NCBI GenBank assembly: GCA_021852225.1
Contig: JAJZOA010000087.1
Span: 1 to 6,692, forward strand
Source of the DNA: Planctomycetota bacterium
GTDB taxonomy: Bacteria; Planctomycetota; Phycisphaerae; WQYP01
DNA length: 6,692 nt
Direction of reading: 5' to 3'
Shown: positions 1-5,818 of the stretch, one piece after another
Position numbering within the stretch: the stretch's first letter is position 1
How the letters are laid out: each line of letters starts with the position of its first letter
The notes under the pieces: model-generated
The model's database searches: none
What the model was told of the DNA's origin: nothing
Seen by the model: the letters and a program-made list of their open reading frames with translations, nothing else
Made by a program: the position numbers and the translations under genes

Positions 1-1170
1 ACCATATCCGCGAATTCAGACACCGCCATTGGCGATCTGGTTGCCGACGCGCTGTATCGTGTGGGCAAAGACGGCGTGGTCACGATTGAAGAAGGCAAAA
101 GCATTGAAACCACCATGGAAGTGGTGGAAGGCATGGCCTTTGACAAGGGATATCTGTCCCCCTATTTCATGACCGTTCCCAGCACCCAGGAAGCGGTTCT
201 GGATGATGCATACGTCCTTCTTTATGAGAAAAAAATCAGCACCATCAGCGAATTGCTGCCGCTGCTTAATAAGCTGGTCACCGCGGCCAAGCCGCTGCTG
301 ATTGTGGCTGAGGATGTGGAAGCCGAGGCGTTGGCCACGCTGGTAGTCAATCGTCTGCGCGGCATTTTGCAGGTGTGCGCGGTGAAGGCTCCAGGATTTG
401 GCGATCGCCGCAAGGCGATTATGGGTGATTTGGCTGTCGTCACCGGGGGCAAGTTCATCAGCGAAGACCTCGGGGCCAAACTCGACACGATAGAACTGTC
501 TGATCTTGGCCGCGCGAAAAAGATAGTGGTGGACAAGGACAACACCACCGTCATTGAAGGCGCCGGCAAGAAAAAGGATATTGAAGGCCGTGTCGCCCAG
601 ATTCGCCTGCAGGTTGAAAAAACCACCAGCGACTACGACCGCGAGAAACTTCAAGAACGCCTTGCCAAACTGACGGGCGGCGTGGCGGTTCTGCGGGTCG
701 GCGGCGCCACGGAAACCAGCATGAAGGAACGCAAGTTCCGTGTGGAAGATGCACTTAACGCGACCCGGGCCGCCGCTGAAGAGGGCATTGTTCCCGGCGG
801 AGGCGTGGCCTTCCTGCGGGCGATTGTAGATATAGAAGCGGCCAAAAACCGCGCCCGCGGCGATGAAAAGGTTGGATTTGACATTATCCTTTCCGCCTTG
901 CGTGCCCCATGTTCACAAATTTGTGCCAACGCCGGTGAAGATGGCAGCGTGGTCGTAAACACGATTCTCGAAAAAGAAGGTGCTTACGGTTATAACGCGG
1001 CCACCCGCGAGTTCGGCGATATGTTCAAAATGGGTGTAGTTGACCCGGCGAAAGTTACCCGCACTGCCTTGCAGAACGCTGCTTCGGTAGCGGGCCTGCT
1101 GCTGACCACGGATGTTCTGGTGACGGAACTAAAGGACGAAAAGGAGGCCATTGTCGGCAGCGTGCGATAA
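1..1170 (+). CDS. groEL: Chaperonin GroEL (Hsp60), 5'-truncated by window edge
   Basis: This is the C-terminal 389 residues of the 60-kDa chaperonin, which folds cytosolic proteins inside a double-ring, ATP-driven chamber. Codons are open from base 1 and begin TISANSD, which matches about residue 149 of E. coli GroEL, so the GTG at 61 is internal and not a start. Visible landmarks in order are the apical-domain stretch [10 protein letters not shown], the block [32 protein letters not shown], the hinge-side [16 protein letters not shown], and the chaperonin signature [12 protein letters not shown] (769-804). The aspartates matching the ATPase positions of E. coli are kept in [11 protein letters not shown] and [10 protein letters not shown]. 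The protein ends [14 protein letters not shown] and has no Gly-Gly-Met tail. The reading frame is intact. No groES is visible, since the upstream side is cut off. A strong terminator follows at 1248-1286, so groEL and dnaJ are probably separate transcripts. Identification is secure. Whether it is the main or a paralogous GroEL cannot be told. Confidence 0.97.
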   Translation, partial: TISANSDTAIGDLVADALYRVGKDGVVTIEEGKSIETTMEVVEGMAFDKGYLSPYFMTVPSTQEAVLDDAYVLLYEKKISTISELLPLLNKLVTAAKPLLIVAEDVEAEALATLVVNRLRGILQVCAVKAPGFGDRRKAIMGDLAVVTGGKFISEDLGAKLDTIELSDLGRAKKIVVDKDNTTVIEGAGKKKDIEGRVAQIRLQVEKTTSDYDREKLQERLAKLTGGVAVLRVGGATETSMKERKFRVEDALNATRAAAEEGIVPGGGVAFLRAIVDIEAAKNRARGDEKVGFDIILSALRAPCSQICANAGEDGSVVVNTILEKEGAYGYNAATREFGDMFKMGVVDPAKVTRTALQNAASVAGLLLTTDVLVTELKDEKEAIVGSVR

Positions 1171-1247
1171 GCCTCCTGCGGATGGTGCCGGGCAAGATCC
1201 GATTCTTCATGTGCCCGGTCGGCCAACGTCCAGACGGCCAAATGTTT

Positions 1248-1290
1248 CAAAAGCCCAGGGGCTGGATTCAATCCCTGGGCTTTTGTTTGT
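1248..1290 (+). terminator. Rho-independent terminator after groEL
   Basis: A perfect inverted repeat of 12 bp (AAAAGCCCAGGG at 1249-1260, CCCTGGGCTTTT at 1273-1284) extends to 13 bp through the C1248:G1285 pair. The loop is 12 nt, and a T-rich run TTTTGTTTGTT follows. The stem has a GC-rich core and sits 78 bases past the groEL stop. Because the left arm starts with four A, it could also weakly stop transcription from the other strand, but no gene is seen there. Confidence 0.92.
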
Positions 1291-1306
1291 TGGCCGGTAT
1301 GCCGCA

Positions 1307-1332
1307 TTGAAACCTGGCCACGGCCGTATAAT
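1307..1332 (+). promoter_or_regulatory. Putative promoter for the dnaJ-grpE operon
   Basis: There is a perfect -10 hexamer TATAAT at 1327-1332. The best -35-like element is TTGAAA at 1307-1312, but the gap between them is only 14 bp, where 16-18 is usual for the housekeeping sigma factor. At the normal spacing the -35 would be GCATTG, a poor match. TTGAAA with a short spacer recalls heat-shock sigma promoters (CTTGAA ... CCCCATNT), which would suit dnaJ, but the downstream half matches that consensus poorly. The -10 overlaps a direct repeat, TAATGC at 1329-1334 and again at 1337-1342. A transcript starting near 1339 would have a leader of about 98 nt. No CIRCE (HrcA) operator is visible. Confidence 0.5.
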
Positions 1333-1338
1333 GCGCTA

Positions 1339-1436
1339 ATGCACCGAGCCGGCAAAGGCAAAATCGGCCAGAAGCACTGATTTTCCGGGCCGCTTTACGG
1401 CAGGCCGGATTCACCCGATAACGCGAGTACGGGAAC
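1339..1436 (+). promoter_or_regulatory. Structured 5' leader of dnaJ
   Basis: If transcription starts just after the TATAAT at 1327-1332, the dnaJ leader is roughly 98 nt. It can fold into at least two hairpins. One has arms AAAATC (1360-1365) and GATTTT (1379-1384), lengthened by two G:C pairs across a one-base bulge. The other is GCCG-CTTTA-CGGC at 1389-1401, extended by outer CCGG arms (1385-1388 and 1405-1408). The Shine-Dalgarno match before the ATG is weak (GGGA at 1431-1434, very close to the start). No known riboswitch or ROSE/fourU thermometer pattern is recognised. A regulatory role is inference only. Confidence 0.3.
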
Positions 1437-2606
1437 ATGCCAACCAAACGTGATTACTACGAGATTCTGTCGGTTTCCAAAACCTCATCGGCGGATGAAA
1501 TAAAGCGGGCATACCGGAAAGCCGCATTGCAGTTTCACCCGGATAAAAATCCGGGCGATAAGGAAGCTGAAACGCGCTTCAAGGAATCAGCCGAGGCTTA
1601 TGAAGTGCTCTCTGATCCGGACAAGCGATCCCGTTACGATCAGCACGGTCACGATGGCCTTCGCGGCACCGCCGTGCATGATTACCAGAACATGCAATAT
1701 GACGATATATCGTCACTGTTTAACGATATTTTCGGCGGTGGGATGGGGCAAAACCGCCGACAGGCTGGGCGTCAAACCCGTGGATTCGACCTTGAAACAC
1801 AGGTGGAAATAGCGCTTAAGGATGTGGCGCAGGGCTGCCAACGCGAAGTCAGCTTCACCCGGCAGGATATATGCGAAACCTGTTCCGGAACCGGCGCAAA
1901 GACCGGAACCAAACGCAAAATATGCGCCACCTGCGGCGGTCGCGGCCAAGTGCTTCAACGCGGATTCGGCGGCATGTTCCAAATGGTCAGCACCTGTCCA
2001 TCCTGCATGGGCCAAGGGTCTACAGTGGACAAACCGTGCACCGCGTGCGATGGCAGCGGACGCAGCCCGCTCAAGCGAACGGTGATTGTCAAAATTCCGG
2101 CCGGCATCCATGATGGTCAGGCAGTGCGCGTGCGCGGTGAAGGCGAACCGGGGGAAACAGCGGCCAGTCGTGGCGATCTTCATGTCTATGTGCGCGTGAC
2201 AGAGCATGAATTTTTCCGACGGCAGGAAAATGATCTCATTCTGAATGTGCCTATCAGCTTCAGCCAGGCGGCGCTGGGTGCGGATGTGGAAATTCCGACT
2301 CTGTTCGGAAAAACATCCATGCGGGTGGAACCCGGTACGCAATTCGGACAGATTGTGAAAGTCAAAGGACTTGGCCTGCCCGATGTGCATGGCGGACGTC
2401 AAGGCGATCTGCTGGCACAAATTCTGGTCGAAGTGCCTCGAAAGCTTTCCCGCAAACAGGAGCAATTGTTACGGGATTACGCCGCCGCCGAAGAACATGC
2501 GGTACTCCCCGCACAAAAGAATTTCTTTGAAAAACTGCGCGACTACCTGGTCGGTAATGAAGAAGCGGCCAAAGTCGCAGAAACCCAGGGCGAAGGGAAA
2601 AAGTAA
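1437..2606 (+). CDS. dnaJ: Co-chaperone DnaJ (Hsp40, type I J-domain protein)
   Basis: DnaJ delivers unfolded clients to DnaK and stimulates its ATPase. It acts in the cytosol as a dimer. The 389 residues show the full type I layout. The J domain is at about 5-70, with the essential HPD at 34-36. A linker follows at about 71-117. The zinc-binding domain has four intact CxxCxGxG repeats: CETCSGTG at 146-153, CATCGGRG at 163-170, CPSCMGQG at 187-194 and CTACDGSG at 201-208. Two C-terminal client-binding domains end in a short charged tail. Length is near the family norm of about 375-390. The Gly/Phe linker is unusually poor in glycine, with only one short GGG run near residue 100. The ATG is placed correctly for the J domain, although its Shine-Dalgarno is weak. 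grpE follows after 44 bases, so the two are probably co-transcribed. dnaK is not in the window. Confidence 0.97.
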   Translation: MPTKRDYYEILSVSKTSSADEIKRAYRKAALQFHPDKNPGDKEAETRFKESAEAYEVLSDPDKRSRYDQHGHDGLRGTAVHDYQNMQYDDISSLFNDIFGGGMGQNRRQAGRQTRGFDLETQVEIALKDVAQGCQREVSFTRQDICETCSGTGAKTGTKRKICATCGGRGQVLQRGFGGMFQMVSTCPSCMGQGSTVDKPCTACDGSGRSPLKRTVIVKIPAGIHDGQAVRVRGEGEPGETAASRGDLHVYVRVTEHEFFRRQENDLILNVPISFSQAALGADVEIPTLFGKTSMRVEPGTQFGQIVKVKGLGLPDVHGGRQGDLLAQILVEVPRKLSRKQEQLLRDYAAAEEHAVLPAQKNFFEKLRDYLVGNEEAAKVAETQGEGKK

Positions 2607-2639
2607 GTCCATCGGGATTAAGGATTTTGATACTCATTC

Positions 2640-2645
2640 GGGAGG
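2640..2645 (+). promoter_or_regulatory. Ribosome binding site that fixes the grpE start
   Basis: GGGAGG lies 5 nt before the ATG at 2651, a near-ideal Shine-Dalgarno. It argues against an in-frame TTG at 2627, which would add eight residues and has no such site. Confidence 0.85.
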
Positions 2646-2650
2646 CTTAT

Positions 2651-3190
2651 ATGCCGGAAGATAAAAACAAGCAGGACATGGCACAAGATTTTCAGGATGA
2701 AACGGGGACCGGATCGCAGGCCGCCGATTCCGATTCGGCTCTGAACGCCGCGATTGCCGAGGCCGAGGACCTGCGGCAAAAGCTGCTGCGCTGGCAGGCG
2801 GATTTTGAAAATTTAAGGCGTCGCAGCGCCCGGGAAGCGCTGGATACCCGGCAGAATGCCGAGGGCGATTTTGCGCGCGACATGCTGGACGTTCTGGACC
2901 ACTTTGAAATGGCCCTTAGCGTAGACCCGACGAAAACCGATTCGTCCACGCTTCTGCAAGGCGTGAAAATTACGTATGACGAATTGAAAAAGGTTCTGGC
3001 AAGGCGCGGCATTCAATCGTTTGATCCAACCGGCCAGCCGTTTGATCCGAATTTGCACGAGGCAATCGCCCGAGAAAGCAGTGCCGAAAAGCCGCCGATG
3101 ACGGTGCTTCAGACTTTTTCCAAAGGCTACAAATCCGGCGATCGGGTGCTGCGATCGGCCAGGGTTAAAGTCAGCATGAGCCCGGCTTGA
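2651..3190 (+). CDS. grpE: Nucleotide exchange factor GrpE
   Basis: GrpE is a dimeric cytosolic factor that opens DnaK to release ADP and so resets the Hsp70 cycle. The product has 179 residues, normal for the family. It begins with an acidic, Gln/Asp/Ser-rich disordered segment (about 1-30). A long helix suited to the dimer coiled coil follows (about 30-90, including ALNAAIAEAEDLRQKLLRWQ and DFENLRRRSAREA). The C-terminal beta domain carries the family signature: IQSFDPTGQPFDPNLHEAI (121-139), then TFSKGYKSGDRVLRSARVKV (155-174). The ATG at 2651 is chosen because of the strong GGGAGG upstream. The gene is 44 bases after dnaJ and 90 bases before the zinc-ribbon gene, with no terminator between. 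The order dnaJ-grpE without dnaK differs from the common grpE-dnaK-dnaJ order. Confidence 0.96.
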   Translation: MPEDKNKQDMAQDFQDETGTGSQAADSDSALNAAIAEAEDLRQKLLRWQADFENLRRRSAREALDTRQNAEGDFARDMLDVLDHFEMALSVDPTKTDSSTLLQGVKITYDELKKVLARRGIQSFDPTGQPFDPNLHEAIARESSAEKPPMTVLQTFSKGYKSGDRVLRSARVKVSMSPA

Positions 3191-3280
3191 AAACAGAACA
3201 CCCGGGAGCGACATGACGCACGTCGCCTGCCCGTTCCACCGGCGGCGAATGCTGCCCGAGAAAAGATTGGAGTTGCGGCC

Positions 3281-3676
3281 ATGCCAACTTACGAATACCG
3301 CTGCGAAAAATGCGGCCACGAATTTGAGGAATTTCAATCCATCACTTCCCGCCCCATTCGCAAATGTCCCAAGTGCGGGAAAAATGCGGTCCATCGGCTG
3401 ATCAGCGCAGGGGCCGGCTTTATTTTCAAGGGCACCGGCTTTTACCAGACGGATTACCGCTCGGAAGGGTATAAAGAGTCCGCAAAAAAAGATGCCGCAC
3501 CCACCGCCACATCGGCACCGGCCTCTACCGGAAAACCGGAGTCCAAAAGCGGCACCGAAAGCGGTTCAAGTGCAGCGGCACCAAAAGCCCCCGTGGCCCC
3601 GGCCGCCAGCGAAAAATCTGAACCCTCTCAGAAGGCATCCCAAAAGCCTGCGAAGTCAGCTGCGAAATCCAAATAG
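3281..3676 (+). CDS. FmdB-family zinc-ribbon protein with disordered tail
   Basis: The first 65 residues of this 131-residue protein are a typical FmdB/CxxC_CxxC_SSSS domain. They begin [16 protein letters not shown] and hold two cysteine pairs, C8/C11 and C29/C32, expected to bind one zinc. The phrase [19 protein letters not shown] (about 42-60) is also typical of the family. From about residue 66 the chain is a low-complexity tail rich in Ala, Pro, Ser and Lys, which is predicted to be disordered and is strongly basic at its end. FmdB was first described as a possible regulator of formamidase/amidase genes, but most members have no proven function. GGAG lies 8 nt before the ATG. Placement behind dnaJ-grpE suggests co-expression with chaperones, which is inference. 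The domain call is secure and the biological role unknown. Confidence 0.88.
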   Translation: MPTYEYRCEKCGHEFEEFQSITSRPIRKCPKCGKNAVHRLISAGAGFIFKGTGFYQTDYRSEGYKESAKKDAAPTATSAPASTGKPESKSGTESGSSAAAPKAPVAPAASEKSEPSQKASQKPAKSAAKSK

Positions 3677-3718
3677 TCTCTACGGAGTCAAATGCATCCC
3701 CGCAGGAAATGGTGAGCT

Positions 3719-4402
3719 ATGTTCGACGCGCCACCCCCCCCCGCCGACCAGACACGACAAACGTGGTTCGAGAATGTCTGGCGCTGTCGCGAGGAAAAGA
3801 TTTATCCGCAACTGTTCGGCGGCAGTCCGGACGGCATTTTTCGAATGACGGACGAGATTTTCCGGCAACTTGGACAAAGCGAAACTGACCCGCGATGGAA
3901 AACACTCAGCGTGCTGCGCTTTTGGAACTGCCCGATGAGCGGGGAATGCCTATACGTCACCAGCGGCCTTTCCACTCCGTGGGGATTTGATCCAAGTCAG
4001 AAAAATACCGAGGTTTTCAGCGGCCTTGGCTTCGAATTTTTCATGCGGTTTTCTGGAAAAGCCGATTTTGCGGCCACTGTGCTGCTATGGCTCGCGGCAG
4101 TTCAAACGCTGGTTGCCTGCGGACAGTTGCGCGGCGAACTGGTGGAGGCGCTGGACCGCGTGCCGCTGGGGCGGCCGATAACCGAAGGCTCCACACTGGA
4201 TACCCTGTTCATATTTCCACCGGACGATATTCCCGCGGCGTTTGAGCTTGAATCCGGTGTGGTGGATCTGTTTTGTGTCACCGGCATTACAGTTGTCGAA
4301 AGCAGCTTTGCGAAAAGTCAGGGCGGAGATTCATTGCTGACATTGCTGCGACATCATGAAGCGGATCGCCTGACGAACCTTCACCGCGGAAGTGTGGTTT
4401 AA
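3719..4402 (+). CDS. Suppressor of fused (SUFU) domain protein
   Basis: The 227-residue product has the hallmarks of the SUFU domain, known from the animal Hedgehog regulator and widespread in bacteria without a settled function. These are the strand-turn YVTSGLSTPWG (79-89), the block SGLGFEFFMRF (101-111), the helix at about 118-145, the strand DTLFIFPPDD (161-170), and the closing FCVTGITVVESSFAKSQGGDSLLTLL (185-210), which matches the ITxxE...GxxxLLxLL end of bacterial members. There is no signal peptide or membrane segment, so it is likely cytosolic. The start ATG follows AGGA at 3704-3707 with an 11-nt gap, somewhat long. Codons 6-8 are CCC CCC CCC, giving a C9 run at 3734-3742 that could slip. 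It starts 42 bases after the zinc-ribbon gene. In bacteria SUFU proteins sometimes act as immunity-type proteins for toxins, but no toxin gene is seen here. Confidence 0.8.
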   Translation: MFDAPPPPADQTRQTWFENVWRCREEKIYPQLFGGSPDGIFRMTDEIFRQLGQSETDPRWKTLSVLRFWNCPMSGECLYVTSGLSTPWGFDPSQKNTEVFSGLGFEFFMRFSGKADFAATVLLWLAAVQTLVACGQLRGELVEALDRVPLGRPITEGSTLDTLFIFPPDDIPAAFELESGVVDLFCVTGITVVESSFAKSQGGDSLLTLLRHHEADRLTNLHRGSVV

Positions 4403-4500
4403 CGAAGCAGGTAAAGTCAAACGGTGCCGTTGCCGCCGTACGGGCCAGCGCGAATAAAGCCTGTGAGTAAAAAGGGCGGGAAGTTTCATCGTCAGACGGA

Positions 4501-4506
4501 TATAAT
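4501..4506 (+). promoter_or_regulatory. TATAAT -10 element immediately upstream of rlmN ATG
   Basis: A perfect TATAAT ends 7 nt before the ATG at 4514, so a transcript started from it would begin at about 4513-4514 and be nearly leaderless for that start. No convincing -35 is present at 16-18 bp: the bases there read GGGAAG or close to it. There is no extended -10 TG. It may be fortuitous, but the geometry matches leaderless promoters. Confidence 0.4.
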
Positions 4507-4513
4507 CAGGACC

Positions 4514-5707
4514 ATGACAATTAAACGCATACACGAAACAAACACCAGCAGCGGTACTGGCGAAGAACTACCGGAAAGCGCGATTCAGGCGACAGGAGCC
4601 CACAATGAATCGCGTCCATCCATATTGGGTATGAATGTTGCCGCGCTGGAGGCACAGGTCACCGGAATGGGAATGCCGAAATTCCGCGCGGGCCAGATTA
4701 TGGAATGGATCTACCGGAAACGGGCAACCGGCTTTGCCCAGATGACCAATCTTTCTCTGGCCGACCGAACCGCTCTGGACACAAAATTCACACTGTTTAC
4801 GGGTGAACTGGTGCGGCATCTGCAGGCAACCGACGGCACTGAAAAATGCCTGTTTCGCTGGCCCGACGGCGGCCTGACTGAAAGCGTCATGATTCCATGT
4901 GATGAAGACGCCGTGGACGACTCTGGCCGCACAAACATTACCCTGCGCCGAACGGCCTGCCTTTCCACCCAGGTGGGCTGCCCGGTCGGCTGCGCCTTTT
5001 GTGCAAGCGGATTGGCCGGATTCAAAAACAATTTGCAAACCAGTCAGGTGGTGGAACAAGCGCTGCGATTGACCCACCTCCTGCCTGCGGACGGCCGCCT
5101 TAGCAACGTGGTATTCATGGGAATGGGCGAACCACTGGCAAATTTTGATGTGACCGTCAGCGCGATCGGTATTCTGATGGCGCCATGGGCATTCCACATT
5201 GGCGGGCGAAAAATTACCGTCAGTACAGTCGGTCTGCCTCCGCAGATTCGCAAACTTGCGGATGTGGGCGCACCGGTGACACTGGCCCTTAGCCTGCATG
5301 CCCCCAATGATGAATTGCGCAAGCAAATTATTCCGTGGGCAAAAGGCATCGAATTGGACCAGTTGGTTGTGGCATGCCAGTATTACTTCCAAACCACCGG
5401 GCGCGAGGTCACTTTGGAATATATCATGCTCGACGGCGTGAATACCCTGCCCGAGCACGCGGATGAACTCGCAGCGATAGCACGACGGATGCGGGCGAAC
5501 GTGAACCTGATTTATTACAATGAAGTGCCAGACTTGGCATTTAGACGGCCTTCCGGCCCAACCATGTTTCAATTTCAGACCCGTTTGCGTGAATTCGGCA
5601 TTAAGGCGCATGTGCGTAAAAGCCGCGGGCGGGACATTGCCGCGGCCTGCGGCCAGTTAGCCCGGCAAGATTCTCCGGGCGTTCACAAGGCAGTGAAAGC
5701 AGATTGA
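4514..5707 (+). CDS. rlmN: Dual-specificity RNA methyltransferase RlmN (23S rRNA A2503 C2)
   Basis: This radical-SAM enzyme places a methyl group on C2 of A2503 in 23S rRNA, and in E. coli also on A37 of some tRNAs, which tunes decoding and the peptide exit tunnel. The 397 residues (counted from 4514) contain an N-terminal RNA-binding-type domain (FRAGQIMEWIYRKRATGFAQ), the radical-SAM cluster motif CPVGCAFC with C156, C160 and C163, and C149 just before it, which corresponds to the auxiliary catalytic cysteine. They also contain MGMGEPLANFD, ALSLHAPNDELR, LEYIMLDGVN and the C-terminal DIAAACGQL with C379, the methyl-carrying cysteine. All catalytic cysteines are present. The start is uncertain. 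Family homology begins near residue 37 (ILGMNVAALEA), so the N-terminus carries about 35-40 extra polar residues. GTG at 4424 or 4463 would lengthen it further, and ATG at 4631 would shorten it. RlmN rather than Cfr is favoured by overall sequence style. Confidence 0.95.
   Translation: MTIKRIHETNTSSGTGEELPESAIQATGAHNESRPSILGMNVAALEAQVTGMGMPKFRAGQIMEWIYRKRATGFAQMTNLSLADRTALDTKFTLFTGELVRHLQATDGTEKCLFRWPDGGLTESVMIPCDEDAVDDSGRTNITLRRTACLSTQVGCPVGCAFCASGLAGFKNNLQTSQVVEQALRLTHLLPADGRLSNVVFMGMGEPLANFDVTVSAIGILMAPWAFHIGGRKITVSTVGLPPQIRKLADVGAPVTLALSLHAPNDELRKQIIPWAKGIELDQLVVACQYYFQTTGREVTLEYIMLDGVNTLPEHADELAAIARRMRANVNLIYYNEVPDLAFRRPSGPTMFQFQTRLREFGIKAHVRKSRGRDIAAACGQLARQDSPGVHKAVKAD
4605..4634 (+). 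other. Candidate 9-codon leader ORF inside the rlmN 5' region
   Basis: ATG at 4605 follows AGGAG (4594-4598) at an ideal 6-nt spacing and encodes MNRVHPYWV in the +1 frame relative to rlmN. Its stop TGA at 4632-4634 overlaps the in-frame rlmN ATG at 4631 as ATGA, the classic arrangement for translational coupling. This may be chance. If it is real, rlmN translation could begin at 4631 on transcripts from the TATAAT at 4501. No other evidence supports it. Confidence 0.2.
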
Positions 5708-5745
5708 TTTCCGCCAAAACTGCATCCGGGTCATGCGGCGTTGAT

Positions 5746-5774
5746 TTGGCATTGAGAAAAAGGGTCCGTAGAAT
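5746..5774 (+). promoter_or_regulatory. Sigma-70-type promoter for the ketosynthase-like gene
   Basis: TTGGCA (5746-5751) and TAGAAT (5769-5774) each match the consensus at 5 of 6 bases and are separated by exactly 17 bp. Transcription would begin near 5781, giving a leader of about 38 nt. It lies in the 111-base gap after rlmN, in which no terminator with a U-tract is visible, so read-through from rlmN remains possible. The -35 overlaps the right arm of a weak inverted repeat (GCCAAA at 5713-5718, TTTGGC at 5745-5750). Confidence 0.6.
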
Positions 5775-5818
5775 TTAGTTTGTATTTTAGCCTGCGGGCG
5801 GAATTGAACGGAGTTTTC

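Noticed and set aside
16..654. 212-codon open frame on the - strand opposite groEL
   Set aside because: It is antisense to conserved GroEL codons and has no family resemblance.
1151..1339. 62-codon frame starting with TTG right after AAGGAGG (1141-1147)
   Set aside because: The Shine-Dalgarno-like bases are only 3 nt from the TTG and encode the Lys-Glu-Ala of GroEL. The frame runs through the strong terminator, so it is unlikely to be translated.
1382..1435. fourU-type RNA thermometer pairing TTTTCC (1381-1386) with GGGAA before the dnaJ ATG
   Set aside because: Only four consecutive base pairs form and the ribosome site itself is weak, so the pairing is not convincing.
1287..1436. CIRCE operator (TTAGCACTC-N9-GAGTGCTAA) upstream of dnaJ
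   Set aside because: It was looked for because dnaJ is a heat-shock gene, but no match to either arm is present.
1713..2465. 250-codon open frame on the - strand opposite dnaJ
   Set aside because: It is a mirror of the dnaJ coding sequence with Cys- and His-rich composition caused by the sense zinc-finger codons. There is no independent support.
3213..3401. 62-codon frame with GGGAG before its ATG in the grpE to zinc-ribbon gap
   Set aside because: Two thirds of it overlaps the zinc-ribbon gene in another frame and the peptide has no recognisable feature. The ribosome site is decent, so a short peptide is not fully excluded, but evidence is too thin to annotate.
4420..4431. Small palindrome AACGG-TG-CCGTT between the SUFU gene and rlmN
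   Set aside because: The loop of 2 nt is too short and no T-run follows, so it is not a terminator. No operator family is recognised.
4568..5611. 347-codon open frame on the - strand opposite rlmN
   Set aside because: It lies wholly antisense to a clearly conserved gene. Its translation shows no recognisable domain and no good ribosome site. Long antisense frames are common opposite GC-rich coding sequence.
5713..5750. Inverted repeat GCCAAA/TTTGGC with inner GCAT/ATGC after rlmN, considered as a terminator
   Set aside because: The stems are short and interrupted, and no U-tract follows. The right arm overlaps the proposed -35, so at most it is a weak operator candidate.
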